A program made the translations under genes and the position numbers. Shown one piece after another: positions 27,801 through 35,064 of a DNA stretch of 64,000 bases; the first letter of the stretch is position 1; every line of letters starts with the position of its first letter. The notes under the pieces are model-generated. The model was not told where the DNA came from. It saw only the letters and a program-made list of their open reading frames with translations, and searched no databases. The stretch is from contig NZ_CP070352.1 in assembly GCF_016919405.1 (NCBI RefSeq), positions 1,553,501 to 1,617,500 on the forward strand, read 5' to 3'. This stretch comes from Ensifer sp. PDNC004. GTDB lineage: Bacteria; Pseudomonadota; Alphaproteobacteria; Rhizobiales; Rhizobiaceae.

Positions 27801-28489
27801 TCGCGCGCATTGCGCATGTCGCGCACCTTGAGCGGGGTTGACGGCATCAGGGCAAAGGCGTCGCGCAAGGACAGATGGAAGAGCATCTGCTCGCGGTCCT
27901 TCGGCGTCACGATCACGATCTTGGTCGGCGCCTTCCCGATCGCGGCAACGGCGCCTTCGCCCTGTTTCACGGTGACGCTGCCGAGGTCGTTGCTGAGCTC
28001 GACCACGCCTTCAAGCACGGTCAGGGAGGTCGTGTCGCCGGCAACCGTCAGCGTCCAGTCGGTGCCGCGTATGGCAGCCGTTGCCGCCGGCGTATCGATC
28101 GTGAGGCCCTGGCCGCCCCGTTCCGCCCGTGCCCAGATCGTACCCGACTGCAATTCGAGATTGGTATCGCTGCCCGCGCCCGTATTCGTACCCATGCGCT
28201 TGACGCGCAGCGCCGTGTTGCGGCCGAGCCGGATCTGGGTGTGGTCGGAGAAAAGCACCGCCAGCGCCCCGGTCGCATTGGTGCGCAAGATATCGCCGGA
28301 CAAGAGGTCCTGTGCGAGATCGACGAAGCGCCAGCTCGAAACGTCGACGAAGCGAACCTCCTCGCCGGATTTGCGGGCAATTACCGATCCGGCTACGGGT
28401 GGGGTTCTTTGAACCGGCTCTGCCAAGCCTGCGCCTGGACAGAGGATCGCCACTGTCGCAAGCAGTCCCCGAAGCTGTCGCCGCCCCAT
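24821..28489 (-). CDS. FecR-domain/TPR/outer-membrane beta-barrel fusion protein
   Basis: A 1222-residue exported protein. Signal peptide is about 1-23. A FecR domain (about 30-190) has AVLFSDHTQIRLGRNTALRV, AAIRGTDWTLTVAGD and LTVLEGVVEL. About residues 225-630 are TPR repeats (DPLYHANLAYQYLDEMRLAE). From about 640 the sequence turns beta-rich, with alternating Tyr/Trp strands and a final KGTIKVRF ending in Phe, the outer-membrane barrel signal. The barrel resembles TonB-dependent receptor C-termini, but no plug domain or TonB box is seen, and no FecI sigma factor is nearby. It is coupled to the CHASE2 cyclase, suggesting outer-membrane sensing linked to cAMP synthesis (inference). Confidence 0.85.
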   Translation of the reverse strand: MGRRQLRGLLATVAILCPGAGLAEPVQRTPPVAGSVIARKSGEEVRFVDVSSWRFVDLAQDLLSGDILRTNATGALAVLFSDHTQIRLGRNTALRVKRMGTNTGAGSDTNLELQSGTIWARAERGGQGLTIDTPAATAAIRGTDWTLTVAGDTTSLTVLEGVVELSNDLGSVTVKQGEGAVAAIGKAPTKIVIVTPKDREQMLFHLSLRDAFALMPSTPLKVRDMRNARDRIEARPESSRSAEDWLTLAEIQLRFDGRSQATAALQQARRLSLNRSQAARAYLVEALIAGSESRYGDAAQLFEKAAPGLDADRRSVAAFGGYFARALADPDRIEEPPSQATGAYGAFAAAWTAGFRTDIRAAIETIKKAERRYPDDPFLPAARAQFAMLLDDRDETRAGIEKALANDPDDPTALESRAKYRLLIENDREGALTDLERALEITPGDPSLWNWVGLSKSERGDNRGAERAFRKAVELDPADPLYHANLAYQYLDEMRLAEAKREIDAALAIDPSFDLVLVARGRYHLQNGDLDKALDDLLAGSTANPAYSNAQLLLSAAHYEKGDRIPAAQALDNADRLDPNDPVVSTVRTAIAIDEYDSDAAIRYAQEIMRRTRARGGESAPLGANQDAGSTLNDAFRLQGLNAWGQYYGDVVFDPFTGSSYVDQAIRGSVNPLFNTYDFDGSPVVNTANPQSFSAFFQGLLIEPHMLASRERTANLVQRPFFEAAVAGGIIADSDHEGGIGEAELRGLTFSPFPISVYGNLHWEKPRDTIDIGNGLAVEREARLLGGNGYVTASPTPDDRVVAYANYGDLDDKRSIFDIPPPPFIPFNLDGINDNDSTRLLSGVAWSHTFGYRNIANAAFFFSDENSTDNERVRFSDIRFPDLATSRSEDKQRTYIAAINHLYGDGDFTWRYGVEGGVVKSSSAFDIFDPLGVSTGSSNVPVIASGSTSATQTVAKAYIDTIYEITPDLKTEGALFARYIEGVNDGDVRLEPKIGIAWAPAEGHWLRAAAMRDGLNFDVATLAPIGIVGLQPNQLRFGAEGYADTLALRWDAEWNSWFFTALDYQHQEVRQLALDIPLSTTSLAYAKVGLDRVAATANFAIGHGFGLSLTAAHTEADVKEHTGNQPGELLFVPENTAQAALTWVSTANVKTTVAANYVGARPGGGKDLDDFWTLDAALQWEPFDKQIEVDLAAFNLLDEDFEVGNGLPGWGRTFKGTIKVRF

Positions 28490-28788
28490 CTTCGTTCCCG
28501 TCTCCGCCCCACCGTGGATTCAGTGAATTTCGATCAGGGTAAAGTCAATAGAATTCGAATATTCTTAATTGCGCTCCAAGTAATATGGCCTGTTCGCGAG
28601 GCAAATCTGTAACGCTAGGGCGACGGTCGTTCCTTCCAATCTCTCACTGCTGGACGCAACCATCGCATGGCAAAATCAGGCGGCGCGAGAAATGCCGCGG
28701 CCGTTATCAACGGCTATGCAAAGTTCTAACAGAAGGCGCGACCGGGCGAGCCCGCGGGGGCTCACTTGCGCTGAAGCTGGAGCGTCGC
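28490..28788. other. Intergenic region upstream of the FecR-TPR-barrel gene
   Basis: 299 bp with no convincing gene. It must hold the promoter of the FecR/cyclase operon (minus strand). An A/T-rich patch at 28550-28567 contains a 5-base inverted repeat (AGAAT and ATTCT around six bases) about 65 bp upstream of the start. A weak hairpin (28748-28763) may end the GntR gene. Confidence 0.5.
28748..28763 (-). terminator. Weak hairpin after the GntR gene
   Basis: GAGCCC (28748-28753) and GGGCTC (28758-28763) form a 6-base stem with a 4-base loop, 26 bases past the GntR stop on the minus strand. There is no T-run. A candidate only. Confidence 0.3.
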
Positions 28789-29475
28789 CTACACCGCGGC
28801 GCGCACCCGTTCCCAGGCATTCATAAGGTGCCGACCGAGAACTTCGGAGAGCCTTGCCTTGTCGCGGGCTTCGAGCGCGACGATCATTTCCTCATGCTCG
28901 GCAACGGCCGCTGCCCATTTTTCAGGTCCCTCGTGGCCGATGAAGCGAATGCGCTTCAGCCGCGTCTGCAAGATCGCATGCATATCCGCCAAGGCGGCGT
29001 TTGCCGCCAGTTGGGCGATGGCCGAATGGATCTGCTGGTTGAGCTTGTAGTATTGCAGCCGGTCCCCGGCCTTGTATCGCGCGACCATCTCGTCGTGGAG
29101 CGCGCGAACTTCGGCGATGCCGGCGTCGCTGGCGGCTTCACAAGCGAGCTTGCCGGCAAGCTCTTCCAGCGTCTGCAAAACCGTCAGCATGTCTTGTACG
29201 TCCTTGGCGCTGAAGCGCTTGACGACGGCGCCGCGGCTCGGAACGAGCTCCACGAGCCCTTCGCTTGCCAGATACTTGATGGCTTCGCGCAGCGGCGTGC
29301 GCGAGACGCCGAGCTGCTCGCCGAGCTGACCTTCATGAAGCCGCGTGCCGGGCGAGAGATCACCCTCGATGATCATGTCGCGCAGATGCGTGACAAGCGT
29401 GTCGTGCAGCGCAGTGCGGCGGATCGGGCCGGGACCGCCCTCGGGGCGTTTCTCCAGAGAGGTAATTTCGTTCAT
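28789..29475 (-). CDS. GntR/FadR-family (FCD) regulator of the PdxA2/TTT cluster
   Basis: A 228-residue regulator. The winged helix (about 20-90) reads LSPGTRLHEGQLGEQLGVSR followed by TPLREAIKYLASEGLVEL. The FCD ligand domain (about 95-220) has LNQQIHSAIAQLA and AAVAEHEEMIVAL with the His positions of the metal pocket. It is divergent from the PdxA2-TTT-kinase genes, and a long inverted repeat lies between (29589-29631). It is therefore the likely local repressor, released by a pathway intermediate. The ligand is unknown. Confidence 0.88.
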   Translation of the reverse strand: MNEITSLEKRPEGGPGPIRRTALHDTLVTHLRDMIIEGDLSPGTRLHEGQLGEQLGVSRTPLREAIKYLASEGLVELVPSRGAVVKRFSAKDVQDMLTVLQTLEELAGKLACEAASDAGIAEVRALHDEMVARYKAGDRLQYYKLNQQIHSAIAQLAANAALADMHAILQTRLKRIRFIGHEGPEKWAAAVAEHEEMIVALEARDKARLSEVLGRHLMNAWERVRAAV

Positions 29476-29588
29476 CGTTTCGCTTCTGCATCTGGCGACT
29501 GAAGTGTCGGCCGTCTGTTCCCGTTCGCGCCAATTGAATCAGCGCTGTCTCATTAAAGCATGGAGACGGCCCCCGATATCGTCAACAG

Positions 29589-29631
29589 AAAATGCTGCAT
29601 ACAGAATACAAAAGACTTGATGCAGAATTTT
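29589..29631. promoter_or_regulatory. Inverted repeat, candidate operator of the GntR regulator
   Basis: Arms AAAATGCTGCAT (29589-29600) and ATGCAGAATTTT (29620-29631) are inverted with one mismatch over 12 bases, separated by 19 bases (31 bp between arm centres, about three helical turns). It lies 49-91 bp before the PdxA2 start, between the divergent GntR and catabolic genes. Binding by the regulator is inferred. Confidence 0.5.
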
Positions 29632-29679
29632 GAATAACGTATGACGGCTGTCGAAAGATTGAAGTGGAGGACATCTCTC

Positions 29680-30723
29680 ATGACGACCAACGGTGTAGCC
29701 GCTACCGGCGCGCGTCCTGTCATCGCGCTCGCTATGGGCGATCCGGCCGGCATCAGCCCGGAGCTCACGGCAAAGCTGCTGGCGCTTTCCGATATTCGTG
29801 AGGCTGCCCACATCATCACGATCGGCGATCGTCGCATCCTCGATGAAGGCGCCCGCATTGCCGGCGTCACGCTCGACCTTGCATCCTCGACCCTGGAGGG
29901 CCTCGACGCCGTCGGGACCGAGCGCCACGTGTTCGTCGACCTTGGGCATCTCGATCCGGCCGACGTCGTTCGCGGCGAGGCGACGCTTGCGGGCGGCACC
30001 TTTGCGACCCGCAACTTTCGCGTAGCGCTCGAGCTGGCGCATGCCGGCAAGGCGGAAGCAGTCTGCTTCACGCCCTTCAACAAGAAGGCGATGCGCTTTG
30101 CCTATCCGGGCTACGACGACGAGATCCGTTTCGTCTCCGACGTTCTCAACTTCACGGGCAAGGTCCGGGAATTCAACGTTCTCGAGAAGGTCTGGAACGC
30201 CCGCGTCACCTCGCACATTCCGATCAAGGAAGTGGCCGACAACCTGTCGGTCGAGGCGATCCTTGCCGAGCTCGAGCTGACCCAGAGCTGCCTCAAGGAA
30301 GCCGGTTACAGCGAGGCGAAGATTGCTGTTGCCGGGCTCAACCCGCACGCCGGAGACGGCGGCAGCTTCGGCATGGAAGAGATCGACATCATCGAGCCGG
30401 CCGTCGAAAAGGCTAAGGCGCGCGGCTTCAACGTCGACGGCCCGTTCCCGGCTGACACAGTCTTCGGCCGCGCCCTGAAGGAAGGCTACAACGCCGTCAT
30501 GACCATGTACCACGACCAGGGCCAGATCGCGATGAAGCTGATCGGCTTCGACAAGGGCGTGACCATGATGGGCGGCCTGCCGTTCCCGCTGTGCACGCCG
30601 GCTCACGGCACTGCCTACGACATCGCCGGCAAGGGCATCGCCGACGTTGGCGCCAGCCGCGAAGCGCTGCTTCTGGCGGTGCGCATGGCGAAGAAAAAGG
30701 CGGCTCTCAAGGCTGCTGCCTGA
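29680..30723 (+). CDS. PdxA2-like 4-phospho-sugar-acid dehydrogenase
   Basis: A 347-residue PdxA-family NAD-dependent dehydrogenase. Seen: ALAMGDPAGISPELTAKLL near residue 15, TPFNKKAM near 130, the metal-binding His in TSHIPIKEVADNL, GLNPHAGDGGSFGMEE near 225, and MYHDQGQIAMKLIGF. The biosynthetic PdxA oxidises 4-phosphohydroxythreonine. Cluster-linked PdxA2 proteins oxidise and decarboxylate phosphorylated C4 sugar acids such as 4-phospho-D-threonate to DHAP. Placement beside a transporter and kinase, not with pdx genes, favours the catabolic role. The usual DUF1537 kinase is absent. ATG 29680 follows GGAGGACATCTCTC. Confidence 0.82.
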   Translation: MTTNGVAATGARPVIALAMGDPAGISPELTAKLLALSDIREAAHIITIGDRRILDEGARIAGVTLDLASSTLEGLDAVGTERHVFVDLGHLDPADVVRGEATLAGGTFATRNFRVALELAHAGKAEAVCFTPFNKKAMRFAYPGYDDEIRFVSDVLNFTGKVREFNVLEKVWNARVTSHIPIKEVADNLSVEAILAELELTQSCLKEAGYSEAKIAVAGLNPHAGDGGSFGMEEIDIIEPAVEKAKARGFNVDGPFPADTVFGRALKEGYNAVMTMYHDQGQIAMKLIGFDKGVTMMGGLPFPLCTPAHGTAYDIAGKGIADVGASREALLLAVRMAKKKAALKAAA

Positions 30724-30746
30724 TTTCGCACGCTTTCAAGCAATAA

Positions 30747-30771
30747 CGGCGCAGGAGGAGGTCTTGCGCCG
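30747..30771 (+). repeat. Hairpin between the PdxA2 and TTT genes
   Basis: CGGCGCA (30747-30753) and TGCGCCG (30765-30771) are perfect 7-base arms around an 11-base loop that contains AGGAGG. It lies in the 75-bp gap before the TTT binding-protein gene. It may influence message processing; no function can be assigned. Confidence 0.35.
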
Positions 30772-30798
30772 CAGAACCACAAAAACGGGAGGACCCGC

Positions 30799-31785
30799 AT
30801 GAAAAATACCGTATCCATCGCATGCATCATGGCAGCCGTTTTCGGCGTTGCCGCTCCGGCCGCCGCTTTCGAGCCCGACCGTCCGGTTGAATTCGTCGTC
30901 ACTGCAGGCCCGGGCGGCGGCACCGACATCTTCGCCCGCACGATCCAGGCGATTATCGGCAAGTACGAGCTGATGAAGGCTCCGGTCGTCGTCACCAACA
31001 AGGGCAGCGCCGGCGGCGCCGAAGGCTTCGTCTACACGGCGACCAACAAGGGCGATGCCTACAAGCTGGCATTCGGCACCAACAACGCCTACCTGCTGCC
31101 GGTCCGCGCCAAGGTTCCCTACAAGGCTGAAGACCTGACGCCGGTTGCGGCGCTTGCTTCCGACGAGTTCGTTCTCTGGGTCAACGGCAAGGCCTCCTAC
31201 AACACCGCTGCCGACTTTGCCGCCAAGGCGAAGGAAGGCGGCCTGAAGATCGGCGGCAGCCAGTCGAAGGACGTTGACCAGATCTTGACCTCGATGATCA
31301 ACGAGGCGACCGGCGCGACGATCAACTACATCCCGTTCAAGAGCGGCGGCGAAGCAGCCGTCCAGCTCGCCGGCGAGCACCTCGACGCCAACGTCAACAA
31401 CCCGAGCGAAAACCTCGGTCAGTGGCAGGCCGGCATGGTCAAGCCGCTTTGCGTCTTCAAAAGCGTCAAGCTCACCAACGACGCCAAGGTTGCTGGCGAC
31501 AAGGGCTGGAGCGACATTCCGACCTGCAAGGAATCGGGCATCGCCATCGACAACTACTCCATGCCGCGCACCGTCTGGCTGCCGGCTGGCGTTGACCAGG
31601 ATGTGGTCAAGTTCTATGCCGACCTGATGCGCAAGGTTTCGGAAACGCCGGAATGGGCGAAGTACCTGACCGACACGTCGCAGTCGCCCGCCTACATCGC
31701 CGGCGAAGACTTCAAGGCCGCCATCGAGATGGATGGCGCTGCTGTCGGCGAAGTGCTGAAGCGCGAAGGTTGGCTCGCCAACTAA
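30799..31785 (+). CDS. TTT transporter substrate-binding protein (TctC type)
   Basis: A 328-residue periplasmic TctC-family protein with signal peptide 1-23 (cleavage after AAA, before FEPDRPVEFVV). Typical segments: VTAGPGGGTDIFARTIQ near 35, TNKGSAGGAEGF near 67, and NYIPFKSGGEAAVQLAGEH near 178, which bind the ligand carboxylate. It delivers an organic acid to the TctAB membrane proteins at 31847 and 32485. The neighbouring catabolic genes suggest a sugar acid, not a citric-acid-type substrate. A hairpin follows the stop. Confidence 0.88.
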   Translation: MKNTVSIACIMAAVFGVAAPAAAFEPDRPVEFVVTAGPGGGTDIFARTIQAIIGKYELMKAPVVVTNKGSAGGAEGFVYTATNKGDAYKLAFGTNNAYLLPVRAKVPYKAEDLTPVAALASDEFVLWVNGKASYNTAADFAAKAKEGGLKIGGSQSKDVDQILTSMINEATGATINYIPFKSGGEAAVQLAGEHLDANVNNPSENLGQWQAGMVKPLCVFKSVKLTNDAKVAGDKGWSDIPTCKESGIAIDNYSMPRTVWLPAGVDQDVVKFYADLMRKVSETPEWAKYLTDTSQSPAYIAGEDFKAAIEMDGAAVGEVLKREGWLAN

Positions 31786-31799
31786 CAGGCGACGATCGG

Positions 31800-31823
31800 G
31801 ACGGGTGCCATCCGGCGCCCGTC
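31800..31823 (+). terminator. Hairpin after the TTT binding-protein gene
   Basis: GACGGGTGCC (31800-31809) and GGCGCCCGTC (31814-31823) pair over 10 positions with one G-U pair and a 4-base loop, 14 bases after the stop. No U-run. It probably stabilises the 3' end of the binding-protein message. Confidence 0.45.
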
Positions 31824-31846
31824 ATTCGCTTTGAAAGGTCACGATC

Positions 31847-32347
31847 ATGAGCGAGAACGGTGCGAATGGGGTCTCCCGCTTCGCGGTTGAGCTTGGTGTT
31901 GCCGCGCTGACCGGCGCCTTTGGCGCTGCGGTCTGCTACGGATCTCTCGATATCGGCGCGGGCTGGACGGAATTCGGTCCCGAAGCCGGCTATTTTCCCT
32001 TCTATGTCGGCCTTCTGATCCTTCTCGGAAGCGTCGCCAATGCGATCCACGCCCTTGTCAAACATCGCGGTTCCGGCGAGATCTTCATCGACGGCCACCG
32101 CGCCAAGGTGGTGACGTCGTTCCTGCTGCCGCTGGTCGCCTTTGCCGGCGTATCCGCCTGGCTCGGCCTCTATGTCGGCACGGCGCTCTATATCGCCGGA
32201 ACCATGCGCTTCCAGGGGCGCTACAAATGGTGGATCGCGTTGCCGTCGGGTATCGCCGTTTCGCTGTTTTTCTTCATCATTTTCGAGTTCGGTTTCAAGG
32301 TTCCGCTGCTCAAGGGACCGATCGAGGCCTGGTTCGGGATCTATTGA
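31847..32347 (+). CDS. TTT transporter small membrane subunit (TctB type)
   Basis: A 166-residue TctB-family protein with about four helices (around 15-35, 45-65, 85-110, 125-155). It carries GAGWTEFGPEAGYFPFYVGL near residue 33, the pattern of this family. It pairs with the large permease TctA. The ATG follows AGGTCACGATC. The gap to tctA is 137 bp and holds a stem-loop. Confidence 0.85.
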   Translation: MSENGANGVSRFAVELGVAALTGAFGAAVCYGSLDIGAGWTEFGPEAGYFPFYVGLLILLGSVANAIHALVKHRGSGEIFIDGHRAKVVTSFLLPLVAFAGVSAWLGLYVGTALYIAGTMRFQGRYKWWIALPSGIAVSLFFFIIFEFGFKVPLLKGPIEAWFGIY

Positions 32348-32370
32348 TCCCGACCGCCCAAGGGCATGTC

Positions 32371-32397
32371 GCGCAAGCGCGCACGGCGCTCTTGCGC
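32371..32397 (+). repeat. Stem-loop between the TctB and TctA genes
   Basis: GCGCAAGCGCG (32371-32381) pairs with CGCTCTTGCGC (32387-32397) with one mismatch around a 5-base loop. A short A-run follows at 32409-32415. It may set different levels of the two subunits. Confidence 0.35.
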
Positions 32398-32484
32398 TAA
32401 CGACAAGCAAAAAAATCACAGACTTAAAGCGCAGGCAGCGAGCCTCAAGGATCGTGACGCGCTTTAAGCCCCGGGAGGAATGAC

Positions 32485-34023
32485 ATGGAAAATATCGGTC
32501 TTTTGATCGATGGCTTCGGACACATCCTCAGCTGGAACCATATCCTGCTGATGATGATCGGCGTCACGCTCGGCATTCTGGTCGGCGTGCTGCCCGGCCT
32601 CGGCGCGCCGAACGGCGTTTCGCTGCTCTTGCCGCTGACGTTCTCGATGGATCCCATCTCCGCCATCATCCTGCTCTCCTGCATGTACTGGGGCGCGCTC
32701 TTTGGCGGATCGACCACATCGATCCTGTTCAACATTCCCGGCGAACCCTCGTCGGTGGCGACCACGTTCGACGGCTACCCGATGGCGAAAGCCGGGCAGG
32801 CGAGCCGGGCACTGACGCTCGCCTTCGTTTCCGCCGGCATCGGTGCGCTCGCCGGCGTCGTGATGATCACGCTGCTTTCCGGATGGGTTGCGAACTTCGC
32901 GCTGCGCTTCTCGTCGCCGGAATATTTCGCCGTCTATTTCCTGGCTTTTGCAAGCTTCATATCGATGGGCGCGCAATCGCCCTTCAAGACGCTCGTCTCG
33001 ATGATGCTCGGCTTTGCCCTTGCATCCGTGGGCATGGACACGATCTCCGGCGACCTGCGCCTGACCTTCGATATCCCGACCCTGATCAAGGGCGTCAGTT
33101 TCCTGATCGCGGTCATGGGCCTCTTCGGTATCGGCGAACTGCTGCTGACGACGGAAGAAGGTCTGCGCTTCGAAGGCATCAAGGCGCGCGTCAAGCTCGT
33201 CGAGATCGGTCGCACGCTGGTCGAGATCCCGCGCTACTGGTTCACGATCCTGCGCTCGACGATCATCGGCATCTGGATGGGGATCACGCCCGCCGGCCCG
33301 ACCGCCGCGTCGTTCATGAGCTACGGCGTTGCCCGCCGCTCGGCCCGTGACAAGTCGAAGTTCGGCAAGGGCGACCCGCGCGGCGTCGTCGCACCCGAAA
33401 CCGCCGACCATTCGGCCGGCACCTCGGCGCTTCTGCCGATGCTGGCGCTCGGCGTTCCCGGCTCGGCAACCGCGGCCGTCATGATGGGCGGCCTGATGAT
33501 CTGGGGTCTTACCCCCGGCCCGATGCTCTTTACCGAGCGGCCGGACTTCGTCTGGGGCCTGATCGCGTCCATGTATCTCGGTAACGTCGTCGCCGTGTTC
33601 CTGGTGATCGCCACCGTGCCGCTCTACGCCTCGATCCTGCGCGTGCCCTTTGCGATCATCGGCCCGATCATCGTCGCCGTCATCTTCTCCGGCGCCTATC
33701 AGGTGGCAAACTCGGTCTCCGACATCTTCATGGTTATCGGCTTTGGCGTGCTTGGCTATGTCTTCAAGAAGCTCGACTACCCGCTGGCGCCGCTGGTTCT
33801 GGCCATGGTGCTCGGCGACAAGGCTGAGGACGCCTTCCGCCAGTCGATGCTTCTTTCCGGCGGTACCCTGAACATCTTCTGGTCAAATCCGCTGGTTTCC
33901 TCTCTGATGGCGCTTGCTCTTGCCCTTCTGCTGTCGCCGCTTGTCTTCGGGCTGATCGGCCTGGTCCGCAAGCGCAGCCAAGATGCGGCTCCCCCGCATG
34001 GCGACGGCAGCGCGGCGGCTTGA
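32485..34023 (+). CDS. TTT transporter large membrane subunit (TctA type)
   Basis: A 512-residue TctA-family permease with about 11-12 helices. Family motifs are GVLPGLGAPNGVSLLLPLTF near residue 35 and LFGGSTTSILFNIPGEPSS near 75. The third is DHSAGTSALLPMLALGVPGS near 310. The ATG follows CGGGAGGAATGAC. It completes the TctCBA transporter. The next gene follows after 89 bp on the same strand, so it may lie in the same transcript. Confidence 0.9.
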   Translation: MENIGLLIDGFGHILSWNHILLMMIGVTLGILVGVLPGLGAPNGVSLLLPLTFSMDPISAIILLSCMYWGALFGGSTTSILFNIPGEPSSVATTFDGYPMAKAGQASRALTLAFVSAGIGALAGVVMITLLSGWVANFALRFSSPEYFAVYFLAFASFISMGAQSPFKTLVSMMLGFALASVGMDTISGDLRLTFDIPTLIKGVSFLIAVMGLFGIGELLLTTEEGLRFEGIKARVKLVEIGRTLVEIPRYWFTILRSTIIGIWMGITPAGPTAASFMSYGVARRSARDKSKFGKGDPRGVVAPETADHSAGTSALLPMLALGVPGSATAAVMMGGLMIWGLTPGPMLFTERPDFVWGLIASMYLGNVVAVFLVIATVPLYASILRVPFAIIGPIIVAVIFSGAYQVANSVSDIFMVIGFGVLGYVFKKLDYPLAPLVLAMVLGDKAEDAFRQSMLLSGGTLNIFWSNPLVSSLMALALALLLSPLVFGLIGLVRKRSQDAAPPHGDGSAAA

Positions 34024-34112
34024 CGGAGCCGCCGCACCCCAAACGAGCGCATCGGAAAAACGCGGCGCGGCCCCCCTTCGGGACTGCGTCGCAAGAATGA
34101 GTGAGGAAAACC

Positions 34113-35051
34113 ATGGCGAACCCATCGCGCAAATGGACCCGTGAAACCTGGCCGATCGCGGCCGCGATGATCCAGTACCCGAACTTGGCTGCCGATGGCA
34201 GCTCCGTTCAGGATCAGTCGGTCGAACAATGGGCAGAAACGCTCGCCGATGTCGTCGACGCCGGCTTCACCGAACTCGACCCGACCGACAGCTGGATCCG
34301 GCTCGCCGATCTGTCGGCCTCGCGCCGGGATGACTTCGTCAAGCTGACGCGAGACCTCGGCCTTTCCATGCCGGCGATCTCGACGGCGCGTCGTAGCGTC
34401 ATCGATCCCGAGCATGGCGACGAATATCTCGCCTATGGGCATCGGGTCATCGACACGGCTGCGGCGATCGGCGCGGGCTCGGTCTCCTTCGGCTTCTTCG
34501 GACCCTTGACCGACGCCCAGAAGAAGGCGCTCTGGTTCTGGACCGTCGATGGCGTCAAGAACCCGGAAGAACCGGCAATCTGGCAGAAGGCGGTTCAGCG
34601 CATCCGCGAACTCGGTCGCCATGCCGAGGAACTCGGCATCGAGCTCGCGCTCGAAATGTACGAGGACACCTATATCGGCTCGGCCGACAGCGCCGTGCGA
34701 TTCGTTACCGATGTCGGCCTGCCGAACGTCGGCATCAATGCCGATCTCGGCAATCTCGTGCGGCTTCACCGCCCGGTCGAGCACTGGCAGCCAATGATGG
34801 CAAAGGTTGCACCCTTCGCCAAATACTGGCACGTCAAGAATTACTACCGCACCGAGGATGAGACCTCGGGTCTGGTGGTTACTCATCCGGCGCCGCTGGA
34901 ATTCGGCGTCATCAACTATCGGGCGGCGATCCGCATGGCCTTGGCGCATGGCTTCGACAGCCCGTTCCTCTGCGAGCATTACGGTGGCGACGGGCTCTCC
35001 GTCAGCGCCGCCAATCGAGACTATCTGAGGCGTATTCTGCCTCGCGACTAA
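34113..35051 (+). CDS. Sugar-phosphate isomerase/epimerase-type TIM-barrel protein
   Basis: A 312-residue xylose-isomerase-like (AP endonuclease 2) TIM barrel. Candidate metal ligands are Glu in ALEMYEDTYIG, Asp in GINADLGNLV, His in YWHVKNYY and Glu in LCEHYGGDG. Family members isomerise or epimerise ketoses or their phosphates, and a few (OiaC-like) decarboxylate 3-oxo sugar acids. The neighbours (PdxA2-like enzyme, DhaK/L kinase) suggest a four- or five-carbon substrate. ATG 34113 follows GTGAGGAAAACC. The exact reaction is not known. Confidence 0.8.
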   Translation: MANPSRKWTRETWPIAAAMIQYPNLAADGSSVQDQSVEQWAETLADVVDAGFTELDPTDSWIRLADLSASRRDDFVKLTRDLGLSMPAISTARRSVIDPEHGDEYLAYGHRVIDTAAAIGAGSVSFGFFGPLTDAQKKALWFWTVDGVKNPEEPAIWQKAVQRIRELGRHAEELGIELALEMYEDTYIGSADSAVRFVTDVGLPNVGINADLGNLVRLHRPVEHWQPMMAKVAPFAKYWHVKNYYRTEDETSGLVVTHPAPLEFGVINYRAAIRMALAHGFDSPFLCEHYGGDGLSVSAANRDYLRRILPRD

Positions 35052-35064
35052 GGGAAGAGACGCG

